Shown piece after piece: positions 7,165 through 15,624 of a stretch of DNA of 64,000 nucleotides. Every line of letters begins with the position of its first letter. Position 1 is the stretch's first letter. The DNA lies in contig JAWXTY010000003.1 of the NCBI GenBank assembly GCA_044433115.1, positions 29,779-93,778 of the forward strand, in the 5' to 3' direction. Under the pieces are notes generated by a model. That model made no database searches, had not been told where the DNA came from, and saw only the letters and a list, made by a program, of their open reading frames with translations. A program made the translations under genes and the position numbers. This DNA comes from CAKUIA01 sp044433115 (GTDB lineage Bacteria; Verrucomicrobiota; Verrucomicrobiia; Opitutales; Intestinicryptomonadaceae).

Positions 7165-9096
7165 ATGATTAGCTTAAAGGACATATCGCTCGCATTCGGC
7201 TCAAGAAAGATTTTTAACGAAATTTCTATATCTATAGAAAGTACAGACAAAATTGCCCTTGTTGGCTCTAATGGAGCTGGCAAAACTACCCTACTTAAAG
7301 TCTTAGCAGGTGTAGAAGGTGCAGACTCTGGCGAGATTTTAAAGCCCAAGTATGCAACTTTTGGCTACCTCCCTCAGGAAATTGTCAACACCTCAACTCT
7401 TCCCCTTTATGAAGAAGTCGAAAGTGCCTTTACTTCTATAGTCGATACTAAACAAAAGCTCGAAGAAGCAAGCAATTCCCTACACAATCTCGATAGCACA
7501 AGTCAAGAATATCTCGATACCTTAGAGAGCATAGGCGAGATGGAGCATTTCCTTGAGGATATGCAAGCAGACAAACTTAAGGCTGAAATACAAAAAGTTC
7601 TAAGTGGATTGGGCTTTGAAAATAAGGATATGCAAAAAGCTTGTAGCGAATTTTCTGGAGGCTGGCAAATGCGTATAGCCCTAGCAAAGCTACTCTTACT
7701 AAAGCCTAACTTGCTTATGCTTGACGAGCCTACTAATCACCTCGATATAAGTTCTGTGGCGTGGCTCGAAAGCTATTTAAAGAGCTACAAGCACGCCATA
7801 ATTCTAGTTAGCCACGATAGAGCATTCGTCGACGCAATATCCACTAGAACCTTTGCCCTATCTCGCTCTAAACTCGAGACCTATGAGGGCAATTATTCAT
7901 TCTACGAAAAAGAGTCGGCACTTCGTCGAGAAATACTCGAAAAAGCTATCAAAACTCAAGGCAAAGAAATTGCTAAAGTCGAAAAGTTCATAGAACGCTT
8001 TCGCTCGAAAAATACAAAAGCAGCCCAAGTTCAAAGTAGAATTAAAGCACTCGAAAAAGTAGAAATACTCACTGCAGACACTCAAGAAGGACAAATTTCT
8101 TTCAGATTTCAAAAGGCTACTCGAAGTGGGCAAGTCGTACTAAGTGCTAAAAATATTTCAAAATCTTTCGGCGATAATCACGTCCTAAGCGACATAAGCT
8201 TCCAAGTCGAACGCTCAGAGCGTATTGCTATAGTAGGAGCAAATGGGGCAGGCAAATCCACCCTAGTTAAAATACTTACAGATAACCTACTCGCAGACTC
8301 AGGTAGCGTGGAATTAGGGCATAATGTCGAATTATCATATTTCGCCCAACACCAAACTGCTATGCTACGCAAAGACTTCACTGCCCTCGAAGAAGCAGAG
8401 TCAGCAGCCCCTATGGAACTTAAACGCTACGCAAGAAGCCTACTTGGCTCTTTTATGTTCACTGGCGATGATGCTCTAAAAAAAGTTGCAGTTCTATCAG
8501 GAGGCGAAAAAAATAGGCTCGCCCTAGCTAAAATGCTACTAAAGTCTTTCAACCTACTTATTCTTGACGAACCAACTAACCACCTCGACATAAATTCTAA
8601 AAAAGTACTCCAACAAGCAATAAAAGATTTCGATGGCACTCTAATCATTGTCAGCCACGATAGAGACTTTGTCGACCCCCTAGTATCCAAAGTCATAGAA
8701 GTCTCAAAATCAAAAACCAGAACTTTCCTTGGCAACCTAAGCGACTATCTAAGCAAAATCGAAGCCGAAAAAGAACTCCAAAATTCTTCTTCCACACAAA
8801 AATCCCAATCTATCTCAAACGCTAAACAAAGACGCATAGAAATTGCCAACATAAATAAAGAAATATCTACCTACAAAAAAGCCCTCACTCAAGTAGAAGC
8901 CGATATGGAAAGCCTCGAAGAGAAAAAGGCTAACATAGAAAGCAAAATGGAAAGCCCAGATTTCTACAAAGATACAAATTTAGCTACCTCCACCCTCGCA
9001 AAATACAAAGAAATTAATGCAACTTTAGACCCTCTTTATATACAGTGGGAGGATCTAAGCTCCAAAATCGAAGAACTTAATCAACAAAAATTTTAG
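7165..9096 (+). CDS. ABC-F family ATPase
   Basis: A soluble protein of 643 aa with two ATP-binding cassettes and no membrane segments, the ABC-F layout of ribosome-associated translation factors (Uup, EttA, YfmR type). Cassette 1 has GSNGAGKTT, signature FSGGWQ and Walker B LLMLDEPTNHLD. Cassette 2 has GANGAGKST, signature LSGGEK and Walker B LLILDEPTNHLD. Between them lies the charged linker. The C-terminus (about 555-640) is a Glu/Lys-rich coiled coil. The ATG at 7165 is chosen; a TTG at 7153 would add four residues. The 3' half is C-rich and G-poor on the coding strand, unlike rpoB. The stop codon TAG is fused to the repeat element that follows. Confidence 0.92.
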   Translation: MISLKDISLAFGSRKIFNEISISIESTDKIALVGSNGAGKTTLLKVLAGVEGADSGEILKPKYATFGYLPQEIVNTSTLPLYEEVESAFTSIVDTKQKLEEASNSLHNLDSTSQEYLDTLESIGEMEHFLEDMQADKLKAEIQKVLSGLGFENKDMQKACSEFSGGWQMRIALAKLLLLKPNLLMLDEPTNHLDISSVAWLESYLKSYKHAIILVSHDRAFVDAISTRTFALSRSKLETYEGNYSFYEKESALRREILEKAIKTQGKEIAKVEKFIERFRSKNTKAAQVQSRIKALEKVEILTADTQEGQISFRFQKATRSGQVVLSAKNISKSFGDNHVLSDISFQVERSERIAIVGANGAGKSTLVKILTDNLLADSGSVELGHNVELSYFAQHQTAMLRKDFTALEEAESAAPMELKRYARSLLGSFMFTGDDALKKVAVLSGGEKNRLALAKMLLKSFNLLILDEPTNHLDINSKKVLQQAIKDFDGTLIIVSHDRDFVDPLVSKVIEVSKSKTRTFLGNLSDYLSKIEAEKELQNSSSTQKSQSISNAKQRRIEIANINKEISTYKKALTQVEADMESLEEKKANIESKMESPDFYKDTNLATSTLAKYKEINATLDPLYIQWEDLSSKIEELNQQKF

Positions 9097-9353
9097 ATAA
9101 ATAAAATAAGATAAAATAAGATTTTAGATATTGGGGCTTTGCCCCAAACCCCATTTAGGGCATACTCTGCCCTAAAAACCTGAGGCAGGTGGACAAGTTC
9201 CGCCCCCTGCACCCCCGAGCAAGTGAGGCACTTGATACCATTGTTGTGTTAATCGCTGTTGTAGCTGTAGGTTTTTGCTTCTTTGTTTATTTTTTTATTG
9301 GCGTTTTTGCGTCGCTGTTGCAGTGTGGGCTTTGCTATGAAAAGCAAAGCAGT

Positions 9354-9403
9354 GTTGATTTCTTAAGCCCAATTTATATATAAATTGCACTTAAGAAATC
9401 AAC
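9354..9403. repeat. 50-base hairpin inside element copy 1
   Basis: GTTGATTTCTTAAG pairs perfectly with CTTAAGAAATCAAC (14 bp). Inside that, CAATTTA pairs with TAAATTG around a TATA loop. In copy 2 the left arm is gone and a MITE fragment takes its place. Confidence 0.8.
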
Positions 9404-9586
9404 TGTGGCACATATTAAAAAATTTATCATATCCAGATTAAAGTTGCTCTAATTGGCTTTCAGCCAAAGTCGTCGCAAATGTCTATTCTTTAAAGATTAT
9501 GCACTGGAATTATTTTGTTATTTTTACTCTTTTATTTTATGGCAATTGAAATTTAATTTTCTTTATTTAGAAAAAGATACAAAAAA

Positions 9587-9807
9587 CTTTGCACCCTCAA
9601 GTGCAAAGCCCAAAATTTAAAATAAGTTGTATATAATTCGAAAGAGATACTTCTCTTTCGAGATGGAGGGAACACGAAAGTTTTGCAAAGCAAAAGCTTT
9701 TGGGTAGGATAAATGCTTTAGCATTTACACGAAGTGCGAGAACAATGCAGGTTTTGCTAAAAGCAAAAGCAAATGAGCGAGTCCATTTTTATTATCTTTA
9801 ATTTTTT
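9587..9807. ncRNA. Candidate structured RNA core of the element, copy 1
   Basis: A chain of short hairpins: CTTTGCAC/GTGCAAAG (9587-9608), CGAAAGAG/CTCTTTCG (9639-9660), TTTTGC-AAA-GCAAAA (9681-9695), AAATGC-TTTA-GCATTT (9711-9726) and TTTTGCT/AGCAAAA (about 9752-9768). These are joined by conserved single-stranded blocks such as GGGAACACGAAAG, GAAGTGCGAGAACAATGCAG and AATGAGCGAGTCC. Bases 9668-9807 are identical by eye to copy 2, whereas the flanks have diverged. It is not tmRNA, RNase P, SRP, 6S or a group II intron domain V by motif inspection. Strand and function are unknown. Confidence 0.45.
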
Positions 9808-10014
9808 AACAATCAATTAAATTAAATATAAGGGAAGCTGGGCAAGCTCCCAAAACCCTAAAGGCAACACACTGACTATCAGACGCCAACTAGCCCAAAC
9901 TATGGCTCAAGGCACTGCCTTGTTTCAGGTTTCTTAAGGACGGCAACTAAGTCCTTAAGTGGGGTTTGGGGCAAAGCCCCAATATCTCTAAATCTTATCT
10001 TCCCTTACCTTATT

Positions 10015-11277
10015 TTATCTAATAAAGGGGTAGAATTTGAATAGGGATTTACCTATAATGGCTTTTTGTGGGACGAAGCCCCAATATCTGCTATCTAGGG
10101 AGTTGGCTGAGTTATCGCCGAGTGCGTAAGCCATATTTTGAGGAATGAGGACAGATTTGCCGATGGCGAGTTGTTCTTCATTTCTGTAGCCTGAGTATTC
10201 GCCATTTTGGGCGAAGTTTAGGGCAAAAGATGGGTCGCCAGAGATTGGCTCGTTGTTTCTGTATAGGGTGAAATCTTTAATTTCGAGGGTATCGCCTTCT
10301 AAGCCGACGAGACGTTTGATGTAATATTTATCGTCTGGTATGCCGTGGTTTAGGGCAGTCATACCATCGCAATATTTAGTTAGAAAGACTATAGGGTCGC
10401 CAATTTGTGGTTTTTTGAAATTGTATGTAAATTTATCTACAAAGAGCATATCGCCGCCTACTATATCGAAGTTTAGGATATAGTCGCCTTGAGTTATCTT
10501 ACCTAAGTTTAGGAATATTCTATCGCCTTTTTCTACTATATTTTTGTTAGAGCGAGAGCCGAGCATTCTTGCGTAGTCAGTGAGGTCTTTTGAGTTTGTA
10601 CCCATAGGGTATGCTTTAGCGATTAGGTCGTCGAAAGAGAAATCTGCAGGGACGAGGATTGAAGTGGGCTGGTTATTTACGTAGAATGTGTATTCTTTTT
10701 TGTAAGTTGGGTAGATGCCTACGATTTTAGAAGCGACTTGCCTATTTGCGAATAAGCCTACATTTCCGTAGCGTCCGCCAGCGTTTAGTTCGATTAGGAC
10801 ATCGCCAGAGTCTGGAGCTTCTAGGGTATAGTTAGTTGAGTCTTTGATAGCCCAATTCCACACTTTTTTAGGGAAACTTGGAGCGTCTTCGCCTTTATCG
10901 TAGACTTTTGCAGTCATACCATAAAAGCTTGGATACATAGAGTTTGTAGGTATCTTAAAAGGAGTTAGGAAAAAGCTTCTAACAGATAGAGCAAGGACAG
11001 CAGCGACTACTATAGTTTCTATATAGTCTGTAATGCTTTTTAGTGGATATACATTGCCACCATATTTTTGCATTAGAGGCTCTAGCTTATCTTCAATAGA
11101 ATCAAATTCAGTGCCGTCATATTCTTTAGTAATTATTAGTTCGCCAGCTCTTTCGAGGAGTTCACTAAAGCTAATTACATCATTTTCGGGCATTAAGTCT
11201 CGCCTATAAGAAAGTACCTTTGCAGCCATTGCAACTGCGTCTTTTGCCTGCTTTAAATTTCTTTTTTTCTCTGACAT
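10015..11277 (-). CDS. lepB: Signal peptidase I, long form
   Basis: This membrane serine protease removes signal peptides from exported proteins. A transmembrane helix at about 84-103 precedes the catalytic Ser113 in FKIPTNSMYPS. The catalytic Lys321 lies in KYYIKRLVGLEGD, and the conserved GDNSANSLDSRYWG is at 387-400. At 420 aa it is longer than usual. There is an 80-residue cytosolic N-terminal extension, and about 200 residues separate Ser and Lys, against some 50-60 in typical enzymes. Large insertions of this kind are common among PVC and Bacteroidetes enzymes. It lies 26 bases downstream of lepA, the classic lepA-lepB pair. Its 3' end runs straight into the inverted-repeat element. Confidence 0.93.
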   Translation of the reverse strand: MSEKKRNLKQAKDAVAMAAKVLSYRRDLMPENDVISFSELLERAGELIITKEYDGTEFDSIEDKLEPLMQKYGGNVYPLKSITDYIETIVVAAVLALSVRSFFLTPFKIPTNSMYPSFYGMTAKVYDKGEDAPSFPKKVWNWAIKDSTNYTLEAPDSGDVLIELNAGGRYGNVGLFANRQVASKIVGIYPTYKKEYTFYVNNQPTSILVPADFSFDDLIAKAYPMGTNSKDLTDYARMLGSRSNKNIVEKGDRIFLNLGKITQGDYILNFDIVGGDMLFVDKFTYNFKKPQIGDPIVFLTKYCDGMTALNHGIPDDKYYIKRLVGLEGDTLEIKDFTLYRNNEPISGDPSFALNFAQNGEYSGYRNEEQLAIGKSVLIPQNMAYALGDNSANSLDSRYWGFVPQKAIIGKSLFKFYPFIR

Positions 11278-11303
11278 AATTATTCCTTTAGCTCCTTTAA
11301 ATA

Positions 11304-13103
11304 CTAAGCGTTAGATTTTAGCACATCTACAAAAGCCTCTTGAGGTATAGACACTTTGCCTATTTGCTTCATACGCTTTTTACCCTCTTTTTGCTTTTCC
11401 AAAAGTTTACGCTTACGTGTAATATCGCCACCATAGCACTTTGCCAACACGTCTTTCTTGAAAGAACCTATAGTTTCTCTAGCTACAATTTTTGCACCTA
11501 TGGCAGCTTGGATTGCCACCTTAAACATTTGTCTTGGCAAAATATCTTTAAGCTTTTCGCAGAGCATTCTGCCCTTAGAGTCTGCTTTTTCTCTGTGTAC
11601 GATAGAAGAAAATGCGTCGATTTGCTCGCCATTTACCAAAATATCCAAGCGTTGCAAGTCCGACTCTTTGTAGCCATCTAGCTCATAGTCCAAACTGCCA
11701 TAACCCCTTGTTATAGACTTTAACCTGTCGTTAAAATCTATCAAAATTTCATTTAAAGGCATAGCACAAGTTAGAAGAACTCTCGTGTCGTCTATAGAGT
11801 CTGTATGCTCGCAATAGCCACGTTTTTCAGAAACGAGGGCAAGCATATCGCCTATAGATGTAGATGGAATGTGTATAAAAGCCTTAATCATAGGCTCTTC
11901 GATAAATTTAATAGTAGAAGGGTCTGGCATCTTGACTGGATTGTCTATAGTCTGCATAATACCATCTGTACCCATTACGTTATAAACTACTGATGGATAT
12001 GTAGATATGATGTCTAAGTCATATTCACGCCTCAAACGCTCTTGCACGATTTCCATATGCAATAGTCCCAAAAATCCACATCTAAAGCCAAAGCCCAATG
12101 CTACAGATGACTCTGCTTGGTATACTAAAGCTGAGTCGTTCAACTGCAACTTTGCAAGTGATACCTTAAGTTTTTCATAGTCAGAAGTATCTATAGGGTA
12201 GATACCTGCAAAAACCATAGGCTTAACTTCTTTATAACCCTCTAGCATTTCTTCTGCTGGGTTTGCGTGAAGTGTAATTGTATCACCTATAGGCACTTGA
12301 GAAACTTCCTTGATATTTGTAACTATATAGCCTGTGCAACCTGCAGAAAGCACGCTCTCTTTTTTCATAGATGGCGAAAATGTGCCAACTTCCTTGATAT
12401 TGCACTTTTGGCTATGACTCATAAGCGTAATGTCATCACCTGCCTTGAACGAACCAGAAAATACCCTAACAAAGCAGATAACGCCCTTGTATGTATCAAA
12501 AGTACAGTCGAAAACCAATGCACGAGCCTTAGGGTAATCTGCCATCTTCGGAGCAGGGACTCTTTCAACGACTGCTCTTAATATGTCCTCAATGCCTATA
12601 CCACTTTTGCCACTAGCTAAAATCGCCTCCTCTTCAGGAATTGCCAATATGTCCTCGATTTGCCTCTTAGACCTATCCACATTTGCACTTGGCAAGTCTA
12701 CCTTGTTGATTACAGGTATTATCTCTAAGTCTTGCTTAACAGCCAAATTTGCATTTGCCACAGTTTGAGCCTCAACGCCTTGAGCTGCATCTATCAACAA
12801 TAAAGCCCCCTCGCACGCTGCCAAAGACCTCGACACCTCATAAGAAAAATCCACGTGCCCAGGAGTATCAATCAAATTCAACAAATACTCCTTGCCCTCA
12901 TAAGTATACTTCATAGAAACAGGGTGGCACTTAATAGTAATACCCCTTTCACGCTCTAAGTCCATAGAGTCTAAAAGCTGGTCTTGCATATCACGCTTTT
13001 GTATAGTATTAGTGCTTTCGAGCAATCTATCAGAAAGAGTAGTCTTTCCGTGGTCTACGTGTGCAATAATGCAAAAATTCCTTATGTTTTTAATATCTTC
13101 CAT
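11304..13103 (-). CDS. lepA: Elongation factor 4 (LepA)
   Basis: A GTPase of 599 residues that back-translocates or remodels stalled ribosomes. G1 is AHVDHGKTTLSDRLL, G3 is DTPGHVDF and G4 is NKVDLP. The C-terminal LepA-specific domain ends with RKRKLLEKQKEGKKRMKQIG and the usual IPQEAF motif. The length is normal. It sits upstream of lepB on the same strand and downstream of the rplS terminator. On the coding strand this gene is G-rich, the opposite of neighbouring lepB. Confidence 0.98.
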   Translation of the reverse strand: MEDIKNIRNFCIIAHVDHGKTTLSDRLLESTNTIQKRDMQDQLLDSMDLERERGITIKCHPVSMKYTYEGKEYLLNLIDTPGHVDFSYEVSRSLAACEGALLLIDAAQGVEAQTVANANLAVKQDLEIIPVINKVDLPSANVDRSKRQIEDILAIPEEEAILASGKSGIGIEDILRAVVERVPAPKMADYPKARALVFDCTFDTYKGVICFVRVFSGSFKAGDDITLMSHSQKCNIKEVGTFSPSMKKESVLSAGCTGYIVTNIKEVSQVPIGDTITLHANPAEEMLEGYKEVKPMVFAGIYPIDTSDYEKLKVSLAKLQLNDSALVYQAESSVALGFGFRCGFLGLLHMEIVQERLRREYDLDIISTYPSVVYNVMGTDGIMQTIDNPVKMPDPSTIKFIEEPMIKAFIHIPSTSIGDMLALVSEKRGYCEHTDSIDDTRVLLTCAMPLNEILIDFNDRLKSITRGYGSLDYELDGYKESDLQRLDILVNGEQIDAFSSIVHREKADSKGRMLCEKLKDILPRQMFKVAIQAAIGAKIVARETIGSFKKDVLAKCYGGDITRKRKLLEKQKEGKKRMKQIGKVSIPQEAFVDVLKSNA

Positions 13104-13152
13104 ATTTTTTCTTTGCCCTTTATGGCAATTTTCTTTCGACTTGTAAAATATA

Positions 13153-13185
13153 AAAAAAGCCCAACCTGTATTTGGTGGGCTTTCT
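13153..13185 (-). terminator. Terminator after rplS
   Basis: AAAGCCCA pairs with TGGGCTTT, with an inner CC/GG, at about 13157-13182. On the minus strand the stem is followed by a run of seven T. It separates the rpsP-trmD-rplS operon from lepA. Confidence 0.75.
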
Positions 13186-13197
13186 CGAACCTTAAGA

Positions 13198-13554
13198 TTA
13201 GTAAGCTAAACGCTTTTCCTTAACCTTAGTTGCTTCCTTACCAACTCTATCACGTAGGTAGTAAAGTCTAGATCTCATTACGATAGATTCTCTATCAACT
13301 TCGATCTTAGTGATGTTAGGAGAGTTCACTGGGAACACACGCTCAACACCTTCGCCGTAAGATATACGACGTACTGTGAAAGTTTCGTGGATACCACTGC
13401 CCTTACGAGCAATAACTATACCTGCGAAAATTTGGATACGCTCTTTATCGCCTTCTCTTACCTTAGTATGAACGCGAACGCCATCGCCAACTTTAAAGAA
13501 TGTAACATCTTTAATTTGTGCTTGTGTAATTTCTTTTAGAATATCTTGATTCAT
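13198..13554 (-). CDS. rplS: 50S ribosomal protein L19
   Basis: 118 residues, the normal length for L19, which lies at the 30S-50S interface. Typical segments are GDGVRVHTKVREGDKERIQ, FAGIVIARKGSGIHETFTVRRI and GVERVFPVNSPNI. The start ATG overlaps the trmD stop by four bases, implying translational coupling. It is the last gene of rpsP-trmD-rplS. Confidence 0.97.
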   Translation of the reverse strand: MNQDILKEITQAQIKDVTFFKVGDGVRVHTKVREGDKERIQIFAGIVIARKGSGIHETFTVRRISYGEGVERVFPVNSPNITKIEVDRESIVMRSRLYYLRDRVGKEATKVKEKRLAY

Positions 13555-14231
13555 TTAATTTCCTTTTTTAAAATATCTGGTCTTCTTATTTTTGTTTTCT
13601 CCACTTGCCATTTACGCCTACACTCTGCTATTTTAGCATGATTGCCTGACATTAAAACCTCGGGAACTTTCATTCCTCTAAATTCAGCTGGTCTGGTATA
13701 TTGTGGAAAAGATAATAGATTGTCGTTAAAAGAGTCGCTAGTCAAGGATTTTTCTTCACCTAAAACACCTTTTACATATCTAGCTGCAGCGTCTACTAGA
13801 ACTGCTGCCGATATTGTGCCATTAGTTAAAACATAGTCTCCTATCGAAACTTCTCTGTCTATAATACAATCTCTCACTCTTTGATCGACCCCTTCGTAAT
13901 GCCCACTTAATATTATTATATGCTCCTTTTGAGAAAACTCTCTCGCCAAATCGCTAGTTAAAACTTCGCCATCTGGACACATATAAACTTTAGTGCAATT
14001 CTCACTTTGCAATTCTTCAATCGCTGCAAAAATTGGCTCTGGCTTTAAAAGCATTCCTGCTCCTCCACCAAAGGGTCTATCGTCTGTAATCTTATTTTTC
14101 TCGTCTGCCCAAGAACGTAAATCGTGTACCCTAATGTCTAAAATGCCACTTTCTACTGCTCTCTTTAACATACTTTCTCCAAAATACGATTCTATCATCT
14201 TCGGGAATAATGTAAGTATGTCTATACGCAT
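13551..14231 (-). CDS. trmD: tRNA (guanine-37-N1)-methyltransferase
   Basis: This enzyme methylates G37 next to the anticodon of tRNAs reading CNN codons, which prevents +1 frameshifting. At 226 aa it has the normal length. Features include the SPOUT trefoil-knot region with LSGHYEGVDQRV and IGDYVLTNG, the N-terminal MRIDILTLFPKM and DDRPFGGGAGM. It lies between rpsP and rplS. The usual rimM between rpsP and trmD is absent; only 67 non-coding bases are found there. Confidence 0.97.
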   Translation of the reverse strand: MRIDILTLFPKMIESYFGESMLKRAVESGILDIRVHDLRSWADEKNKITDDRPFGGGAGMLLKPEPIFAAIEELQSENCTKVYMCPDGEVLTSDLAREFSQKEHIIILSGHYEGVDQRVRDCIIDREVSIGDYVLTNGTISAAVLVDAAARYVKGVLGEEKSLTSDSFNDNLLSFPQYTRPAEFRGMKVPEVLMSGNHAKIAECRRKWQVEKTKIRRPDILKKEIK

Positions 14232-14298
14232 AACTAAATCTATAAAACTGTGTAATTAAGCCCCCCAGATAAATCTTTGAGGCTAAAAGCCAAAAAAA

Positions 14299-14565
14299 CT
14301 ATTCGCTAACTACAGCTGTAGTCTTCTTTGCCTCTCTGATTAGAGATCTAACTGTATCTGTTGGCTTTGCACCAACGCTCATCCAGTATGCTGCACGTTC
14401 TGTATTCAAACGAACTGCCTCATCTTTACCTCTAGGTTTAGGATTGTAGTAACCCAAGTTCTCTACAAATCTTCCATTTCTACGTGCTGAAGACTCAGCA
14501 ACTACTATTCTATACATCGGTGAATGCACCGACCCGTGTCTTTGTAATCTAATTTTTAAAGCCAT
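14299..14565 (-). CDS. rpsP: 30S ribosomal protein S16
   Basis: 88 residues, normal for S16. The N-terminus MALKIRLQRHGSVHSPMYRI and the segment NGRFVENLGYYNPKP are diagnostic. It heads the rpsP-trmD-rplS operon. Downstream, the 67-base spacer before trmD holds a weak hairpin around 14257-14285 but no rimM. Confidence 0.97.
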   Translation of the reverse strand: MALKIRLQRHGSVHSPMYRIVVAESSARRNGRFVENLGYYNPKPRGKDEAVRLNTERAAYWMSVGAKPTDTVRSLIREAKKTTAVVSE

Positions 14566-14737
14566 TTCTATTTCCTTAAATTAATAAAGATTATAAAGAA
14601 AGAGTTTTAGAACGGAATTGTCAACAACTTTTTTTATTTTATTTTTTATTATATATTTTAAACCAAAATTCTACATTCAATCAAAACTGCCTAAGATTTT
14701 CTTTATCCTTGACTTAGCAAGAAAAATATTAAAAACT

Positions 14738-15036
14738 TAGGGTGAATTCTAAAAATTGGCAATTAGCTATTTTTAAGGCTACAACCGCAAGGGCGTAGGA
14801 GCATTGCCTTAGCAATGACCCTGAGCGATAGCGAATGGGCGAAAAGGGCTTTATAAGCCTTGAGTCATTATTTTTAGCGTAATTTTCTTGTTTTTTAAGG
14901 CGAATAATGCAATTATCTAAGGTAAAAACAAGGAAATTCAAGCAAAAATAGGCTAAAAAGAGCAATTGTAGCTTATCTGAGTGCAAAAACAAAGTTTTTG
15001 CTTTCTTGAAAAAACCAATTTTTAGAACTCACCCTA
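14738..15036. mobile_element. MITE-like element, long copy (299 bp)
   Basis: The ends TAGGGTGAATTCTAAAAATT and AATTTTTAGAACTCACCCTA form terminal inverted repeats of 22 bases with one mismatch. The interior is the same family as 47477-47657 but in the opposite orientation. It has an extra block of roughly 90 bases (about 14778-14869) containing the small hairpin-forming words CATTGCCTTAGCAATG and AAGGGCTTTATAAGCCTT. An open stretch of 87 codons inside it is not conserved in other copies. It fills most of the gap between rpsP and purN. Confidence 0.75.
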
Positions 15037-15050
15037 GCCTCTAAAAAACA

Positions 15051-15623
15051 ATGAAAATTATTATACTAGCAAGCGGAAACGGCTCCAACGCCGAAAATAT
15101 TATCAGGAAAATTCAAGACAATTCCATCAAAAATGTAGAAATTACTGCCCTAATTAGCGATAAAGAAAACGCCTTCGCCCTAAAACGTGCAGAAAACCTA
15201 AATGTAAACGCATACTTTGTAGACCCCCTCAAAAAAGGAGCTTTCTTCTCAGAAGAAGGAGCTAATAACTACATAAACGCCTTCGAAACCGAAAAACCAG
15301 ACATAATAGTCCTAGCAGGCTTTATGAAAATCCTACCAGAATTTATAACCAAAAAATACAAAGGCAAAATCATTAACCTACACCCAAGCCTCCTCCCATC
15401 TTTCAAAGGTAAAGACGGAATTGGCGACGCTTTCAGATACGGCGTAAAAGTAGGAGGCTGCACCGTCCACTACGTCAACGAAGAACTCGACTCTGGCACC
15501 ATTATAGACCAAGAAGTAGTCCTCATCTCCCAAAACGACACCCTCGAAAGCTATACCTCAAAAATACACCAAGCCGAATATATCCTATACCCAAGAGTCC
15601 TAAATAATTTAGCTAATAAATAA
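15051..15623 (+). CDS. purN: Phosphoribosylglycinamide formyltransferase (PurN)
   Basis: This enzyme transfers the formyl group of 10-formyl-THF to GAR in purine synthesis. At 190 aa it is normal. The N-terminus ILASGNGSNAENI is the GAR-binding loop. The catalytic Asn-His pair is in IINLHPSLLPSF, and the Asp-containing loop is VNEELDSGTIIDQ. The ATG lies only 14 bases after the MITE end. The coding strand is unusually C-rich and G-poor: bases 15541-15600 hold 20 C and 6 G. The gene ends at the GGGGC palindrome shared with mnmA. Confidence 0.96.
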   Translation: MKIIILASGNGSNAENIIRKIQDNSIKNVEITALISDKENAFALKRAENLNVNAYFVDPLKKGAFFSEEGANNYINAFETEKPDIIVLAGFMKILPEFITKKYKGKIINLHPSLLPSFKGKDGIGDAFRYGVKVGGCTVHYVNEELDSGTIIDQEVVLISQNDTLESYTSKIHQAEYILYPRVLNNLANK

Positions 15624-15624
15624 A

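Larger units (their letters stand above)
9097..10014. mobile_element. Non-coding inverted-repeat element, copy 1 (about 0.92 kb)
   Basis: This fills the whole gap between the converging ABC-F and lepB stops. The ends are inverted repeats of about 90 bases. A 27-base stretch at 9127-9153 is perfectly repeated in reverse at 9960-9986 and contains the hairpin TTGGGGCTTTGCCCCAA. Inside lie further hairpins: TTAGGGC/GCCCTAA, CAAGTG-AGG-CACTTG (9220-9234), a 50-base hairpin (9354-9403), and CAAGGC-ACT-GCCTTG (9908-9922). A strongly conserved core lies at 9587-9807. Copy 2 is at 19439-20537. No credible reading frame is present; the longest open stretch is about 64 codons and lies in the terminal repeat. 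Confidence 0.75.

Noticed and set aside
9189..9383. 64-codon open frame in element copy 1
   Set aside because: It runs through the inverted-repeat hairpins, and the matching part of copy 2 is broken by insertions and changes. Base changes between copies preserve pairing, not codons.
9587..9807. Retron, DGR or group II intron RNA
   Set aside because: There is no reverse transcriptase gene nearby, no template/variable repeat pair and no domain V-like hairpin.
14729..14992. 87-codon open frame on the minus strand
   Set aside because: It lies inside the long MITE copy and is interrupted in the other copies.
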